Shown here: positions 1 through 9,968 of the stretch, piece after piece
Position numbering within the stretch: position 1 is the first letter of the stretch
Layout of the letters: every line of letters starts with the position of its first letter
Source: Zoopage sp. CT-All
Lineage: Eukaryota > Zoopagomycota > Zoopagomycetes > Zoopagales > Zoopagaceae
DNA: 31,859 nucleotides
Assembly (NCBI GenBank): GCA_004114245.1
Contig: QZWS01000061.1
Coordinates: forward strand, 1-31,859
Direction of reading: 5' to 3'
The notes under the pieces: model-generated
What the model was told of the DNA's origin: nothing
Databases searched by the model: none
Seen by the model: only the letters and a program-made list of their open reading frames with translations
Program-made: the position numbers and the translations under genes

Positions 1-175
1 GAAGGCCACTTGTGGTGCCCTTTTACAACAGATAAAAGACCCCTACTCTGTTCCTACGACACTGTGATTAGTTTCTCGATTTGGTTCACGATCTGCCTAC
101 GCTCGTTTTTTCTCCTCAATCACCGTGCTCCGTCCCCGCCCTCCCCAACACAGCTCTTAGAAATCCACTCGAAAT

Positions 176-1615
176 ATGCAATATGTGCCTATCTTTGTCT
201 TTGCTGCTTTCGCTGTATTTGCCCCTGGTGCCTATGCATCGGGTGATAGCAGCAGTCCTTTGTACAATGGCGTCCGAATCAACCCCAACAACATTCTTCC
301 CCGTGAAATTCATCACTACATTGTGAATAAACTCCCTTCGAAGGACCAAGCCAATTATCTCCCAACCAGTTTTCAAGCCAAATTAGTCGTAGAAGCGACC
401 CGCAATCCAGAATTTCACACAAAGCTTCTGAAATTCATCAAGAGGCTCGACATGCATATGCCGGATGAAACAATTGCTTCCCTTTTCGCGGAAATGATAC
501 CCTCGGGCAGGGTCCCCCTTGGTTCCTTTGTCAGAATCGTTGGCCCCACCGCGCTGCAAGCCAATCCCGAGTCGGCAAAGGAGCTCGTGCGCCTTGCATT
601 ATCTTCAGTTCAAAATCCCAAGTCCTTGGTGACTCATGAAGCCAAGGTTAGTCCACGCATCCTCCTTGAATTGGCGCGTGTAACTGGACCATGCGATGAA
701 ATCAAACGAATCTTTGATCTGAATGCTGAGCAGTTTAAAGCCGGCCTTGGGATCGACGAGACGTGGACTGATGAGTTCCTGGACTGGTTTATGTCGGTGT
801 ATCTACCTGGTATACATCCCGCCATCCGAATCTCACGCGATGACCTATCTAAGATGCAGTGCTTTAATATCTACTCAAAATTTGATCCACAGATGTTGGC
901 TGATGGATTTCAATGGACTGTGAAGGATGTTGACTCAATCTTGAGTGGGATGAATACTCCGGCGTATTTGATTTGGTTGAGAATTTATCAAAACCATCAA
1001 ACTCTTCTCCAGGTGCTGCCTCCGCTTAAACCGGGCCCACTCGTAGCTAGTTCAGGAAAATTTGACATTAGAAATGGTCGCAAAGCCTGCTTTGAACAGC
1101 CTCCAAATGAGTTTGATATTTTAGACAGCCTGGAGTCGCAATTCGGTGTAAAATTTACAGATGATCCCGCGAGTGTATCAAGAATCACTTACAACCTCTT
1201 GAGAAGTATACTCGTCGCAGGCATGGACGAAAAGGCTATGCGGTCGTTGTTGTTGAGCTCCTGGAAAGTGCTATTGGATTCCGATCAGGAGTGCCCTCTC
1301 AAATGGGCATTCAAGACCATATGCAATGGCTTCCCCTCTGGATGTTCAGGCTCACCATATTATCAGCCTCACGGCGTATTGGGCTGGGTTACGCAATCGC
1401 AGCTGCTCAACGAGTTATTTAAGCAGAAGTCTTATAAAGTCGCCAGAACCCTGCTGAAATTGCTAAAGAAATACTCTCTTCTCCCTGCCCACGGTATGAA
1501 AACGTTCTATAGTGACTTCATAGAGCTACTCTCAAAGACCAAAGACGGTGAGGAATTGGACGAGCATGGCCGCAAAGCGCGAGATGTTATTCTTGGAGGG
1601 CACCCACCGCAATGA
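176..1615 (+). CDS. Secreted hypothetical protein with F-box-like N-terminus (479 aa)
   Basis: An uninterrupted 479-codon frame. Residues 1-22 form a clean signal peptide: a hydrophobic Phe/Val/Ala core ending in a GAYA-S cleavage-type site. Just after it, around residues 39-70, ILPREIHHYIVNKL resembles the first helix of an F-box (LPxEIxxxIxxxL). The rest is Leu-rich and helical with scattered Cys, and I recognise no catalytic motif. An F-box normally works in the cytosol or nucleus with Skp1, so placing one behind a signal peptide is odd. Either the match is only a structural look-alike or the protein does something else. A second protein of similar plan sits at 23088-24230. Base composition is lower in GC than the housekeeping genes nearby. 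The ATG at 176 is chosen because it starts the signal peptide. Existence of the gene is fairly secure; the function is unknown. Confidence 0.75.
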   Translation: MQYVPIFVFAAFAVFAPGAYASGDSSSPLYNGVRINPNNILPREIHHYIVNKLPSKDQANYLPTSFQAKLVVEATRNPEFHTKLLKFIKRLDMHMPDETIASLFAEMIPSGRVPLGSFVRIVGPTALQANPESAKELVRLALSSVQNPKSLVTHEAKVSPRILLELARVTGPCDEIKRIFDLNAEQFKAGLGIDETWTDEFLDWFMSVYLPGIHPAIRISRDDLSKMQCFNIYSKFDPQMLADGFQWTVKDVDSILSGMNTPAYLIWLRIYQNHQTLLQVLPPLKPGPLVASSGKFDIRNGRKACFEQPPNEFDILDSLESQFGVKFTDDPASVSRITYNLLRSILVAGMDEKAMRSLLLSSWKVLLDSDQECPLKWAFKTICNGFPSGCSGSPYYQPHGVLGWVTQSQLLNELFKQKSYKVARTLLKLLKKYSLLPAHGMKTFYSDFIELLSKTKDGEELDEHGRKARDVILGGHPPQ

Positions 1616-1857
1616 AGACGGATGCAATGCATTGTATTGAACAGAAAGCGTGCATACTATTGATGCAGAAGCCCTAGCAGTTCTTACAGTATTGCAAAGT
1701 CTCGCGTGTGCGAGTCCGTTGGGCCCCGACAACAGCTGTCGGGAAAAGGCAGGTGCAGCTGATCCCAACATCCTGCCGTCGGCGCCAGCAACGACTTCAT
1801 CCCGACGTTCGAGTACTACTCCGAGGCCTTGATTCAAAGCTCACCATTTGCTCGCAG

Positions 1858-4800
1858 ATGAGCAGATTGCCGCGGTTCGGTGCGCAATCCCCGCCGGAAG
1901 CGAACCAGCATGCTGCCACGCATGGTCGCCGACTTTCACGTTCCATTCCTCCACCCACCACTCCGCTTCGGCAGCAGCCGCAGCATGCAGCCATCGCTAC
2001 CGCTCCGGCGATGCTCCGAGCGCGCGGCGGAATCCCCGCGCCTGGGAGCATCCGTGACACATCGCCATCGAGGCTGCCTTCCAGTTCGATCCAATCGCCA
2101 AGGGCCGCTGGGGCCGGCGCTGGCCGGGGTACTAGTCTGGGTCCAAGCGGAATTCGCAGCATTAATTCTTCGATAAGTTCCGATACATCCGGAGGGATCC
2201 AGGGATTTGGACAGGGCCGGGACAGTGGCATGTCGTCGGCAACAGCGTCAAGCGCAATGTCCCGTGGCATTGGTCGGTTCCAGTCCGGCTTGAAATCGGC
2301 TGGCAGCACTGTGCTTGCGCCGGGCAGATCCACAGGCTCCTTTTTCCCTCCTGTTGGCGATCAGGGCGAAGCGGAGAGCGAACTGGGCGAACGCCCGTTG
2401 CCGTTGCCGTCGCGTCAGCCATCCCAGTCCATTTCTTCACAGTTCACAGTCGGGGACCGCGTTCGTGTCGAGTCTATGGGTCTGGAGGGAACGCTTCAGT
2501 TCCTTGGCGTGGCCAAGTTTAAGCCAGGGATCTGGGCTGGCATCGAGCTGGATGAGCAAGGCACGGGGAAGAATGATGGCAGCGTCGCGGGCATCGGCTA
2601 TTTCTCCTGTCCGCCTCAGACCGGTATATTTGTGCTCGGGTCCAAGCTGAGTCGACCAGAGTCGTGTTCCCCAGCAGCCCTGGAACCGCACCAGAACCCC
2701 AACACCGCCATTACCCGCCCTGGCGTTGGACTGCGACGGCCAGGCAATGCCGCGCCTCAGCAGGCCGGTGCCGTCCGCGCTGGATCGAATCCACAGCCTG
2801 GAAGCCGCATGGGCAAATTCACCACTATGACTGCCCAGCAATACAAGCGCGCATCCCTGCTTATGAAGGAACAGGAAGCCGAAACCATCAAGGCTCAACA
2901 GACTGCCCCGTCAACGACGCCATCTTCGTCGCAAATGCAACAGCGCAGGTCTCCTCCGCAGCCCGGTGCTGCGTCGATGAGAGGGCGAGGATTCAGTCGC
3001 TCGCTCAGCCGTCCTGCCGTCATGGATCGAGCAGGTGCCCCGCCTGTGCCACAGATGTCGCACCCGACCTCCATGAAGATGCCTGGTATGGAGCAGCAAT
3101 CCATGATATCGCCTCCTATTAGTCGAAATCGCATGTCCGTTGGCCATCCTCAGCAACAATCACCAGGTGGATTCGTCGCATCACGAAACCAGGCCCCCTT
3201 TGCCGATCCAGAAGAGTTTGCCAAACTTCAAGCTCGGCTGGAAGTCATTGAGGCAGAAAACCGACTGCTCAAGGTCCGGGACCAGCAACAGCAAGCACAG
3301 CTAGCGGCGTCCGAAATGCTGGATCGCGGCGTCGTCGTTGAGGCACAGGCCGCGCTTGAGTCTAGCGGTGAAATCGCTGCCCTGCGTGAACGAGTCGAAT
3401 CGCTCGAAAAGGAACGGGTTCGCCTCGAGGCCGAGAAGGCGGAATTGGAAGATGAAGTGCAAGAGGCTCGGCGAGCTCGTCGCGGCTCCGTCATGACCTC
3501 GATCACAGGCCTAGAAGAGCTCGGGTCCAACGAGCAGACGCTGCGTCTTACTGAAGTTATTCATGCGCGCGATCGAAGTATCAAGGATCTGGAGAGTCAG
3601 CTCGACATGGTTGGCAATGGCGGCGAAATTCACAATCTATTCCAGCGCATCCGCGACCTAGAAGATGCATTGGCAGAAAGCGATCTGGCTCTTTCTGCCA
3701 AAGAAGATCTGGAGAACGGCCTGCGCCAGGATATCGAATGCCTCAAGTCGGAAACGGTCGGTGGGAGTGGGGATAGCACCTGGCGTGAGCGCTATGAAGA
3801 GATCGAGCGCCAGTTGGAAGAGAAGAGCATTGAGATGGGCCAAATGGCTGCGCGCTTGGATCGCTTGTCGACGGAAGCCGAGAAGGAGAAGGCGCATCTG
3901 AAGGAAACCGTTGCTCGACTCAAGAACGCTGGCCAGGAGACCATTACTGCCTACGAGCAACAGATCGAGGATTTGCGCGCTCAGCTTGAGTCCAACGGCG
4001 ATGAAGCCGCGCAGGCAAGCGATCAAACCGAAAACGTTGCACTTCTCAGCAAGGAGAAGCGCGATTTGGGTGACCGTGTGCTTTTGCTCGAGGCTGAGCG
4101 CGAGCGACTGAAGATCGCCGGCCAAGAGACCATCGAGGTTTATGAGGTGCGCGTTCAACAGCTCAAAGATGAGCTAGACTGGGTCCGGGCCGAAGGAACC
4201 GCCGAGCGTCGTCCAGGCACTCCGGACAGGGAAGGAGCGCGATTGCAGATTGAGGCCATGCGCGAAGAGATCTTCGCCATCAAGGATGCAGCCGCCAAGA
4301 ACGAACTCAGCAGAGTACGACTCGAGAAGGAGCTCGAGCTTGCACGAATCGAGGCCACCCGTTCAACTGCCGACGCTGCAGAAGCATTGGAGGTGTGCGA
4401 AAAGCTGGGTGCTGATCTTGAGACCGTCCGCAACGAGCGCGTTATGCTCAAGGAGCGCATTGGCGAACTGGAGGGTGCTGCCGCGACTGTCACTGGCCTG
4501 TCAGAGGCCGATGCACTGCTCATCGAAGAGCTCAAAAGGGCAAAGGACGACGCCGAGCGTCGATTGCAACAGATCCTTGATGAGATTGATATTAATAAAA
4601 GCGTGCGTGAAATGGACGAAATGGTTGCCAAAGAGGAAGCCAACCGCGTCAGAACAGAGCTCAAGCAGGCTCTTGAGCATAATGCGCAGCTGGAATACCG
4701 CTTGGAGTCGCACGCGGGAGGTTCGTCGGTGGAGGAGGTCAATCAGCTTCGATCGCAGCTGTCTGCGCTGGCACAGCGGCTGGCAGACACGGAGCGAGCC

Positions 4801-5694
4801 AAAAAGCTCGTTGAATCCGATAAAGATATCATGGAGGCAAATCTCGCCGAGCTTGCGGAGGCCCACCGCAACCTCGAGAATGACTGCATGCACCTCATGG
4901 ATGAGGTGGAGAGATTGCATAACGATAGCATGGTTTCCATGCAGCAACTCCAAGCCGCCACAGCATCGAACGCGAGCAATGCTGGAGCCGAAGGCGACGT
5001 TGACGAAATCCTTCAAGGCCTCGATACTTCGGACGCCAAGATTACCGAGTACGTTGAGCAGGCTCTGCGCCAGCAACAATCCCAGATGGACGCCCGTCTC
5101 CAGACTTACCGCGACGAGGTTCGTCGGCTGCAGCAGCGCGTCACGGAGATTGAACGGGAGAAGATGACCATGAAGGCGCGCCTGGAAGCAGACGTCTTCA
5201 AGCTCGAGGAGCTAATCGAGCAGCGCATATTTAATGAGGCGGATTTGGAGGAGCGCGAGAAGATGTTGGAGATGCGCATTGAGTCGCTCAAGGCACAGAT
5301 GCGTAACGCTGGTATTACCGTCGAAGGCGAAGATCCACCTCCAGTGCCCAGATCCAAGCAAACCGACTCGGATGGTGATAATTCATCAGCTCGATGTGAG
5401 CTTTGTGATCAACGTGGACACGATCTGCTCAGCTGTCCTGTCCTTCAGTCTGGCGAGGGCTCCGACAATGCGGCCAAGTCTAGGCACTCTGGGGACGGCT
5501 TGGAGCCATTGGATCAGCACGACAGCGTCTTTGATCATGATGACGACGAGAACGATTTTGATGAAGTGGTAGGGCTCCTTGTTGCGCTCTCATTGGCTCA
5601 CCCAGAGCAATAGTATTGCAGCAATTGCGAGGTTCGTGGCGATCACTACACCGAGGATTGCCCAAATGGCGACGAGGAATGCCCCATATTATGA
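1858..5694 (+). CDS. CLIP-170/Bik1/tip1-like microtubule plus-end protein (CAP-Gly, coiled coil, two zinc knuckles)
   Basis: Two exons, 1858-5568 and 5614-5694, give about 1263 aa. Residues 1-195 are a basic Ser/Pro/Gln-rich linker. Residues 196-266 are a CAP-Gly domain carrying the tubulin-tail-binding GKNDG motif. A second low-complexity stretch follows, then a very long coiled coil (about 450-1160). At the C-terminus are two CCHC knuckles: C1180-x2-C-x4-H-x4-C, and, after splicing a 45-nt intron (5569-5613), C1239-x2-C-x5-H-x4-C. This order is that of CLIP-170 and fungal Bik1/tip1, which track growing microtubule ends; the knuckles bind EEY/F tails or dynactin in known members. One CAP-Gly is fungal-like, but the length is close to animal CLIP-170. 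The frame is open upstream to 1708. The ATG at 1858 is preferred because the upstream part is unlike the family. Without splicing the frame ends at 5613 and loses knuckle two. Confidence 0.93.
5569..5613 (+). other. 45-nt intron between the two zinc knuckles of the CLIP-170-like gene
   Basis: The donor is GTAGGG after a GTG codon and the acceptor is AATAG, phase 0. Removing it joins the acidic DENDFDEV stretch to a second CCHC knuckle and a short tail that stops at 5692-5694. If retained, 14 different residues are read and the frame stops exactly at the intron's last three bases. Confidence 0.85.
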
Positions 5695-5817
5695 TATTCG
5701 TCATTGATTTGTGTAGACTTTCTGAGCGCATCCTACAGGGCTGGGGTGTCAGGAGGAATATGCGATAGCAATGAAGCGCTGAACTGTTTATTCTCACATG
5801 CAAGTCGACCATTTACT

Positions 5818-7755
5818 CTAAAGCCCCGATTTTTGCCGAATCGCCTTGGCTATCGTCTGATAAAACTTGGACATGCGCTCGTTCTGGTGACGACTTGACA
5901 GTCTTGCCATCGTCTCGATCAGGATCAAATCTACCCAGCGTGGAGGAAGGACCCATGCCGCGTCTTGATGGCTGCTGTACAAGGGCATGAGCTGATCCAT
6001 CAGCGATGCCATGATGCAGTCTAGATCGTCCGCCGACCCCAGCTTGTCGAGCATTGATAGGACCGCAGACATGAACATTGCGTCCGGCGGCTTGTCACGA
6101 GACTTCATTTTTTCAACAATCATATGAACAATGTCGATGGGCGTGTTCGATTTGGCGCTGGCTGCGTCAACTGGCACTTGGTACGAGAGCAGCCGTGCTT
6201 TGACGATTTCCGTGAACGCTGCTTGATCCTGGGTTAGATGCTTGCCCGACGTTGCTGAGGAGGCCAGCGCCAAATCCCAGTGCTGAATGAGATCGATGGC
6301 TCCTGCCAATGCTTGGACCTTTGATGGATTGGAGGAGGATGCCATGGAAACCTTGTTTAGACCGTGAAGAACCTCGGTGAAATTAACAGATCGCGGCTCG
6401 ATTGGGTTCGCAAGATTTAAGGGCTTCTTCGCAGCCACCGTTCTGCGCACCGATGACGACATTCGTGTGAGCGTGTCCGAAAGGGAGCGACGCTCTGACA
6501 TGTCGCTAGTTCGATCCTTGCTCGTCGCATCCGATATTCTTGTAAATGCCAGCCTTAAATGCTCTTGATCGACACTCCCATCCGACCGAGTCCTTGCTCG
6601 GCGCATTTCTTGTCTGATGTGTGTTCTGAGCCGGATTGCAATGGTCGCGGCAAACTTTTGCTGCTGGCTGGAAAGTCGGTGCGGAACGAGCTGATCGAAT
6701 CCGATTACAGCCGCCGCCAAATGCTCGTGAGGCTGGAGACCACCGATGAGATCCTCCAATAGGATACATTTCGAGCGTTCGCCAATGATGCAGCCGCAAT
6801 CTCTGCGGAGACGAAACAACAGCTCGGGAAGGATTGCGAGCAAGGCATCGCGGCGCTTGTTGGATGCTAGAGAATGGACGACCTTGTCTATCCACGTTGA
6901 TCGCTTGCCAGGCCATGAACTTGGAGAGGGCGTCTCGGATGTGCGCTCCAACTGCAAGCCAAGGGAGGAACGATCCGCCCATTCCGTGTTCTGCCTCAAT
7001 CGATCGGCCGTCAGTGCCAGCAGCAGTCCCCAGTGATCCTTGCTTTTCAGCGCCAGCATGCGCTGATCCCACCATAGCTGGCGCGCAGCTGCTTTTGTCC
7101 ACCCGGCGACGATCCTCCCTCCAGGGTTCATATCGCGAAGCAACAAGTGCGCACGGACGTGCTCTTTAGTTGCCAATAATTGGCCATTCACATCCGCCAT
7201 AGACATCAAAGGAACTGACTCTGCCGCGGAGTGAGCTACACACGCGGCATAGCGAAGAATTTCTCGCCACATCCATGGCGGCACCGTCCGCGTCAGCTCG
7301 ACATACTTGATCAGCTCAAGCAACGTACAGTATCCTTCGATTGACTGTGGCGTTACCGCCACCGCGCATCTAAACGTGTCCGAAAGATCTTGCACCGAGA
7401 GACGCGTGATGTCGTCGTGCGACATGGTCCGGTAGAGCTGATAAACGCGCACCTGATCGGCTGGGCAGCCTGGCCGTCGCCTTGTCGCACTTACCAGACG
7501 CCGCCGCAGCTCTTTCACCAAGCCCAGCTCGGCCAAATTAACGGCCCCGATACTTTCGCAAGGACGGGGCCCGGCGGGCTCGGGGTTGGAGCGGGTAAAC
7601 GCGAGCCCTCGCCGGGAAACGCCGCCGGACGAGCTGAGAGGCGCGGTTTGGTGTCGCAACGACGCGACAGCCGGTCGCAAAAACTCGAGGTGCGCGGGAT
7701 TAAAGTGACCTATCGAGCAATGCGCGCTGATGCGCCTCGGGAAGACCAGGTGCAT
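5818..7755 (-). CDS. Hypothetical protein, helical, probably mitochondrial (about 645 aa)
   Basis: A continuous frame with no recognisable catalytic motif. The ATG at 7755 begins a stretch rich in Arg, Ser, Ala and His and almost free of acidic residues for about 50 residues (MHLVFPRRISAHCS...), which looks like a mitochondrial targeting presequence. A further in-frame ATG at 7815 would add 20 residues including acidic ones and is less suitable for import. The rest is mainly amphipathic helices. The last 120 residues (PDAMFMSAVLSMLDKLG and following) resemble the helix-pair spacing of pentatricopeptide-type repeats, but I cannot assign a PPR domain with confidence. It converges with the CLIP-170-like gene (124 bp apart) and is followed on the same strand by no close partner. 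A role in mitochondrial RNA handling or translation would fit but is only a guess. Confidence 0.7.
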   Translation of the reverse strand: MHLVFPRRISAHCSIGHFNPAHLEFLRPAVASLRHQTAPLSSSGGVSRRGLAFTRSNPEPAGPRPCESIGAVNLAELGLVKELRRRLVSATRRRPGCPADQVRVYQLYRTMSHDDITRLSVQDLSDTFRCAVAVTPQSIEGYCTLLELIKYVELTRTVPPWMWREILRYAACVAHSAAESVPLMSMADVNGQLLATKEHVRAHLLLRDMNPGGRIVAGWTKAAARQLWWDQRMLALKSKDHWGLLLALTADRLRQNTEWADRSSLGLQLERTSETPSPSSWPGKRSTWIDKVVHSLASNKRRDALLAILPELLFRLRRDCGCIIGERSKCILLEDLIGGLQPHEHLAAAVIGFDQLVPHRLSSQQQKFAATIAIRLRTHIRQEMRRARTRSDGSVDQEHLRLAFTRISDATSKDRTSDMSERRSLSDTLTRMSSSVRRTVAAKKPLNLANPIEPRSVNFTEVLHGLNKVSMASSSNPSKVQALAGAIDLIQHWDLALASSATSGKHLTQDQAAFTEIVKARLLSYQVPVDAASAKSNTPIDIVHMIVEKMKSRDKPPDAMFMSAVLSMLDKLGSADDLDCIMASLMDQLMPLYSSHQDAAWVLPPRWVDLILIETMARLSSRHQNERMSKFYQTIAKAIRQKSGL

Positions 7756-7957
7756 GCGGTTGTTTCGGCGGGTTGAGCGCGCCACGACCGAAGAATCACC
7801 GCTGCAGTCAGCCATAGCTCTCTCTGGTTGAGAGATAAATTGCTATTGCCCAGTCACGCATTGATATATGGAAACTGCGCTAAAATCAAATTTATTCTGC
7901 AAACCGCGATAGTGGTAACGTATGCTGAAGACAGGCTCGTCGGAATGCATCAGTTAG

Positions 7958-9571
7958 CTAGGAGTCCACGTCCATGGGCTCCTCAGATTCCGCTGGCTCA
8001 ACCAGCTTGATCGCGTCATCTACAAGCTCGGGGGTCAAAATAGGTTCTTCGACTGACATTGTCGAGAGTTCTTGGATTGCCGGAGACAACTCGGGCTCCT
8101 GCTTCGTTTCGTGCACGGCTAACGCAGGCGGCTCTGCAATATTTATCGATGAATTGGGGGTGCAATGAACGCTTGTGGCATTCTCCGTCGGAAGCAACTT
8201 GGATTCGGTTGTTGGTGAGCCCGGGGCCGACTTGCTCGACAGGGACGCAGTGGCCTGCATGGACAGGTCGGCCTGGCTCGGCATTGAGGCCTCGCTCCAC
8301 CAGCGCTCCGTCAGCTCCTTTACCTTGCTGTGCACTGTATGCCACATAGCCAGGCGGTCGTCGACAGACTCTGTCGCCGGATCCTGGCCGATGGCGTCTC
8401 GTTCGCGTTGCGCAGCTGTGTCGAAATGCTCCGCCGGCAAGGCGCTCACCATGCGCATGGCCTTGATTAGTTTGGTTTCGTGCAAAACTTGCGGGGTGAA
8501 GCCCGCATCGATGGCGGCATCGTCGAGCAGCTCGATGATCTTGGACCACTCCGTGATGGTGTTCAGCTGCTCTGTGACGTGATCGCGTTTTCCAAGGAAG
8601 AAGCGCTGGAGGCGGTGTCGGAGGTACAGTGCGCGCTCTCTAGGATCCGCCGATCTGCGCTGGAGGTTGGCGGTGTTCAGCCCATAGCGCTGCAGCTCGG
8701 GTTTGGGCTCGGCAGGGGCCTGATTCGCTGATTGCGCAAGCAGGTCTCCTTCTCCAGCCGGGGATAGTGGCATTTGCATGGGCGAGCCGACCGAGGCTCG
8801 CGATCGCTTGGCGACGCCAGCCCCAACCTTGCTCCGCTTCAGATCCGCCATTGCCTGCGCACGATTTTTCTGCGCCACCGGCACCGTTCCGGGATCCACG
8901 ATGCTCACCCCGGGTGTTCCGTTACTGCTGCGGCGTCGTTTGCCTGTCGTTGCGGTCGGCGGGGTTGGGGGTTCTTTCCGCTGGATGAGCCGCTTGCGCT
9001 TTCCCTTGCCATCGCCATCTCCCTCGCTCCCGGTAGCCGCTTCCGCCTCTTTCTCGTCGCCGCTCTCGTCGTCAAACTCCTCTTCTTCGGAGGACGACGC
9101 AAACTGGACCTGGCGAGCATTTTCCTCGAGCGTGGCGCGCAGCTTGCTCAGCGCCATTTCCGTTCCCTCCTCGGCCTCTTTAATCGCCGGCGCAAAGCGC
9201 TTATCGGGGCGCATTTTTGTCACGGAGAAGCGCTGCATGTTTGCCTCAAACTCGTAGATCTGGTCGGGCGGCACCCAGCCGTATTCGTATGAGCCGAGGA
9301 AGAACACGGGCACGGACTTTGCGACATGCAGCGGACGGTCGCGGCGCGCCAGCTCCGTCAGCTGCTCGGGGAACTTGACGACCAGCGCCGGCCACGCCGG
9401 AAACCCGCGCATCCGGGCCCACACAATGGTGCGCCCGGCCACGGGCTCTTTCTGGATCCTCGGCAGGTTGCTCCCCGGCACGCGGGGCGGTTTGGCCGCC
9501 ACGGCGCCCAGCGACGAAGGCGCAGGCGGTCTGGGGGCGACGCCGGGCGCGTCTGTTCCAAGCGAGGCCAT
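7958..9571 (-). CDS. PWWP-domain chromatin protein with LEDGF/TFIIS-N-like C-terminal domain (537 aa)
   Basis: Residues about 44-120 form a PWWP domain. It opens with AGRTIVWARMRGFPAWPA, where the PWWP tetrapeptide reads PAWP, and continues through VPVFFLGSYEYGWVPPDQI. PWWP domains read methylated histone H3 (often K36) on nucleosomes. An acidic, then basic, Lys/Arg-rich low-complexity linker follows, with probable nuclear localisation signals. Around residues 300-420 is a helical segment (RERALYLRHRLQRFF, then TPQVLHETKLIKAMRMVSALP) that resembles the integrase-binding/TFIIS N-terminal-type fold of LEDGF and HRP2. The C-terminus is acidic. This order, PWWP then charged linker then helical bundle, is the LEDGF/HDGF2 layout. 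The ATG at 9571 is preferred. An upstream in-frame ATG at 9676 would add 35 residues unrelated to the family. Confidence 0.85.
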   Translation of the reverse strand: MASLGTDAPGVAPRPPAPSSLGAVAAKPPRVPGSNLPRIQKEPVAGRTIVWARMRGFPAWPALVVKFPEQLTELARRDRPLHVAKSVPVFFLGSYEYGWVPPDQIYEFEANMQRFSVTKMRPDKRFAPAIKEAEEGTEMALSKLRATLEENARQVQFASSSEEEEFDDESGDEKEAEAATGSEGDGDGKGKRKRLIQRKEPPTPPTATTGKRRRSSNGTPGVSIVDPGTVPVAQKNRAQAMADLKRSKVGAGVAKRSRASVGSPMQMPLSPAGEGDLLAQSANQAPAEPKPELQRYGLNTANLQRRSADPRERALYLRHRLQRFFLGKRDHVTEQLNTITEWSKIIELLDDAAIDAGFTPQVLHETKLIKAMRMVSALPAEHFDTAAQRERDAIGQDPATESVDDRLAMWHTVHSKVKELTERWWSEASMPSQADLSMQATASLSSKSAPGSPTTESKLLPTENATSVHCTPNSSINIAEPPALAVHETKQEPELSPAIQELSTMSVEEPILTPELVDDAIKLVEPAESEEPMDVDS

Positions 9572-9691
9572 GGCAAGCGCGAAAACGGGAGGGCAGCACG
9601 CCGGGCGGATGGGTTCGGCGAGGCGAAGGCGCAGAGAAGCGGTGTTGACTGTCGCGTCGCACAACTGCACATGCACTTGGGAGGAAGGGAG

Positions 9692-9721
9692 GCGTCGGCG
9701 TCGGTGTCGGTGTCGGCGTCA
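9692..9721 (+). repeat. Hexanucleotide tandem repeat, five units of GYGTCR
   Basis: Units are gcgtcg, gcgtcg, gtgtcg, gtgtcg and gcgtca, immediately upstream of the PWWP gene. Only transition differences separate the units. Confidence 0.85.
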
Positions 9722-9820
9722 GCGCTCCTGCATCGCACTAGGATGGGCGCGGAGGACACGAGGGCTAGGCTCGGGAATGTCCCATGTAGGCAGTCGGCAG
9801 GCAGGACCTCAGGGACCGAG

Positions 9821-9828
9821 CACGTGAT
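9821..9828 (-). promoter_or_regulatory. ATCACGTG E-box (Cbf1/CDEI-type) site
   Basis: The minus strand reads ATCACGTG, matching the RTCACRTG consensus bound by Cbf1-family bHLH factors in yeasts. It lies 250 bp upstream of the PWWP start in the divergent region. A single match of this length can occur by chance, so its role is unproven. Confidence 0.3.
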
Positions 9829-9935
9829 GCACAGCTGGGAAGTGGTTGAGTGCACATGCAGTAGCCATGTATTCTTGCAAGAAGATCAAGCAGGCAGTGG
9901 TGCAGAGGGGAGTGCTTGCTATGCTAGCGAGTCTT

Positions 9936-9968
9936 GTGCATGTGATGTGCATGTGATGTGCATGTGAT
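9936..9968 (+). repeat. Perfect 3 x 11-bp tandem repeat (gtgcatgtgat)
   Basis: Three consecutive identical copies of gtgcatgtgat lie at the left edge of the CpG-free AT-rich tract. The copies alternate purine and pyrimidine for most of their length. Confidence 0.9.

Noticed and set aside
1708-1857. Upstream extension of the CLIP-170-like frame
   Set aside because: No family-like residues; the ATG at 1858 begins the typical basic linker.
4155-4742. A Ser-rich 195-codon minus-strand frame
   Set aside because: Antisense to the coiled coil of the CLIP-170-like gene; Ser runs arise from reversed Glu/Arg/Leu codons.
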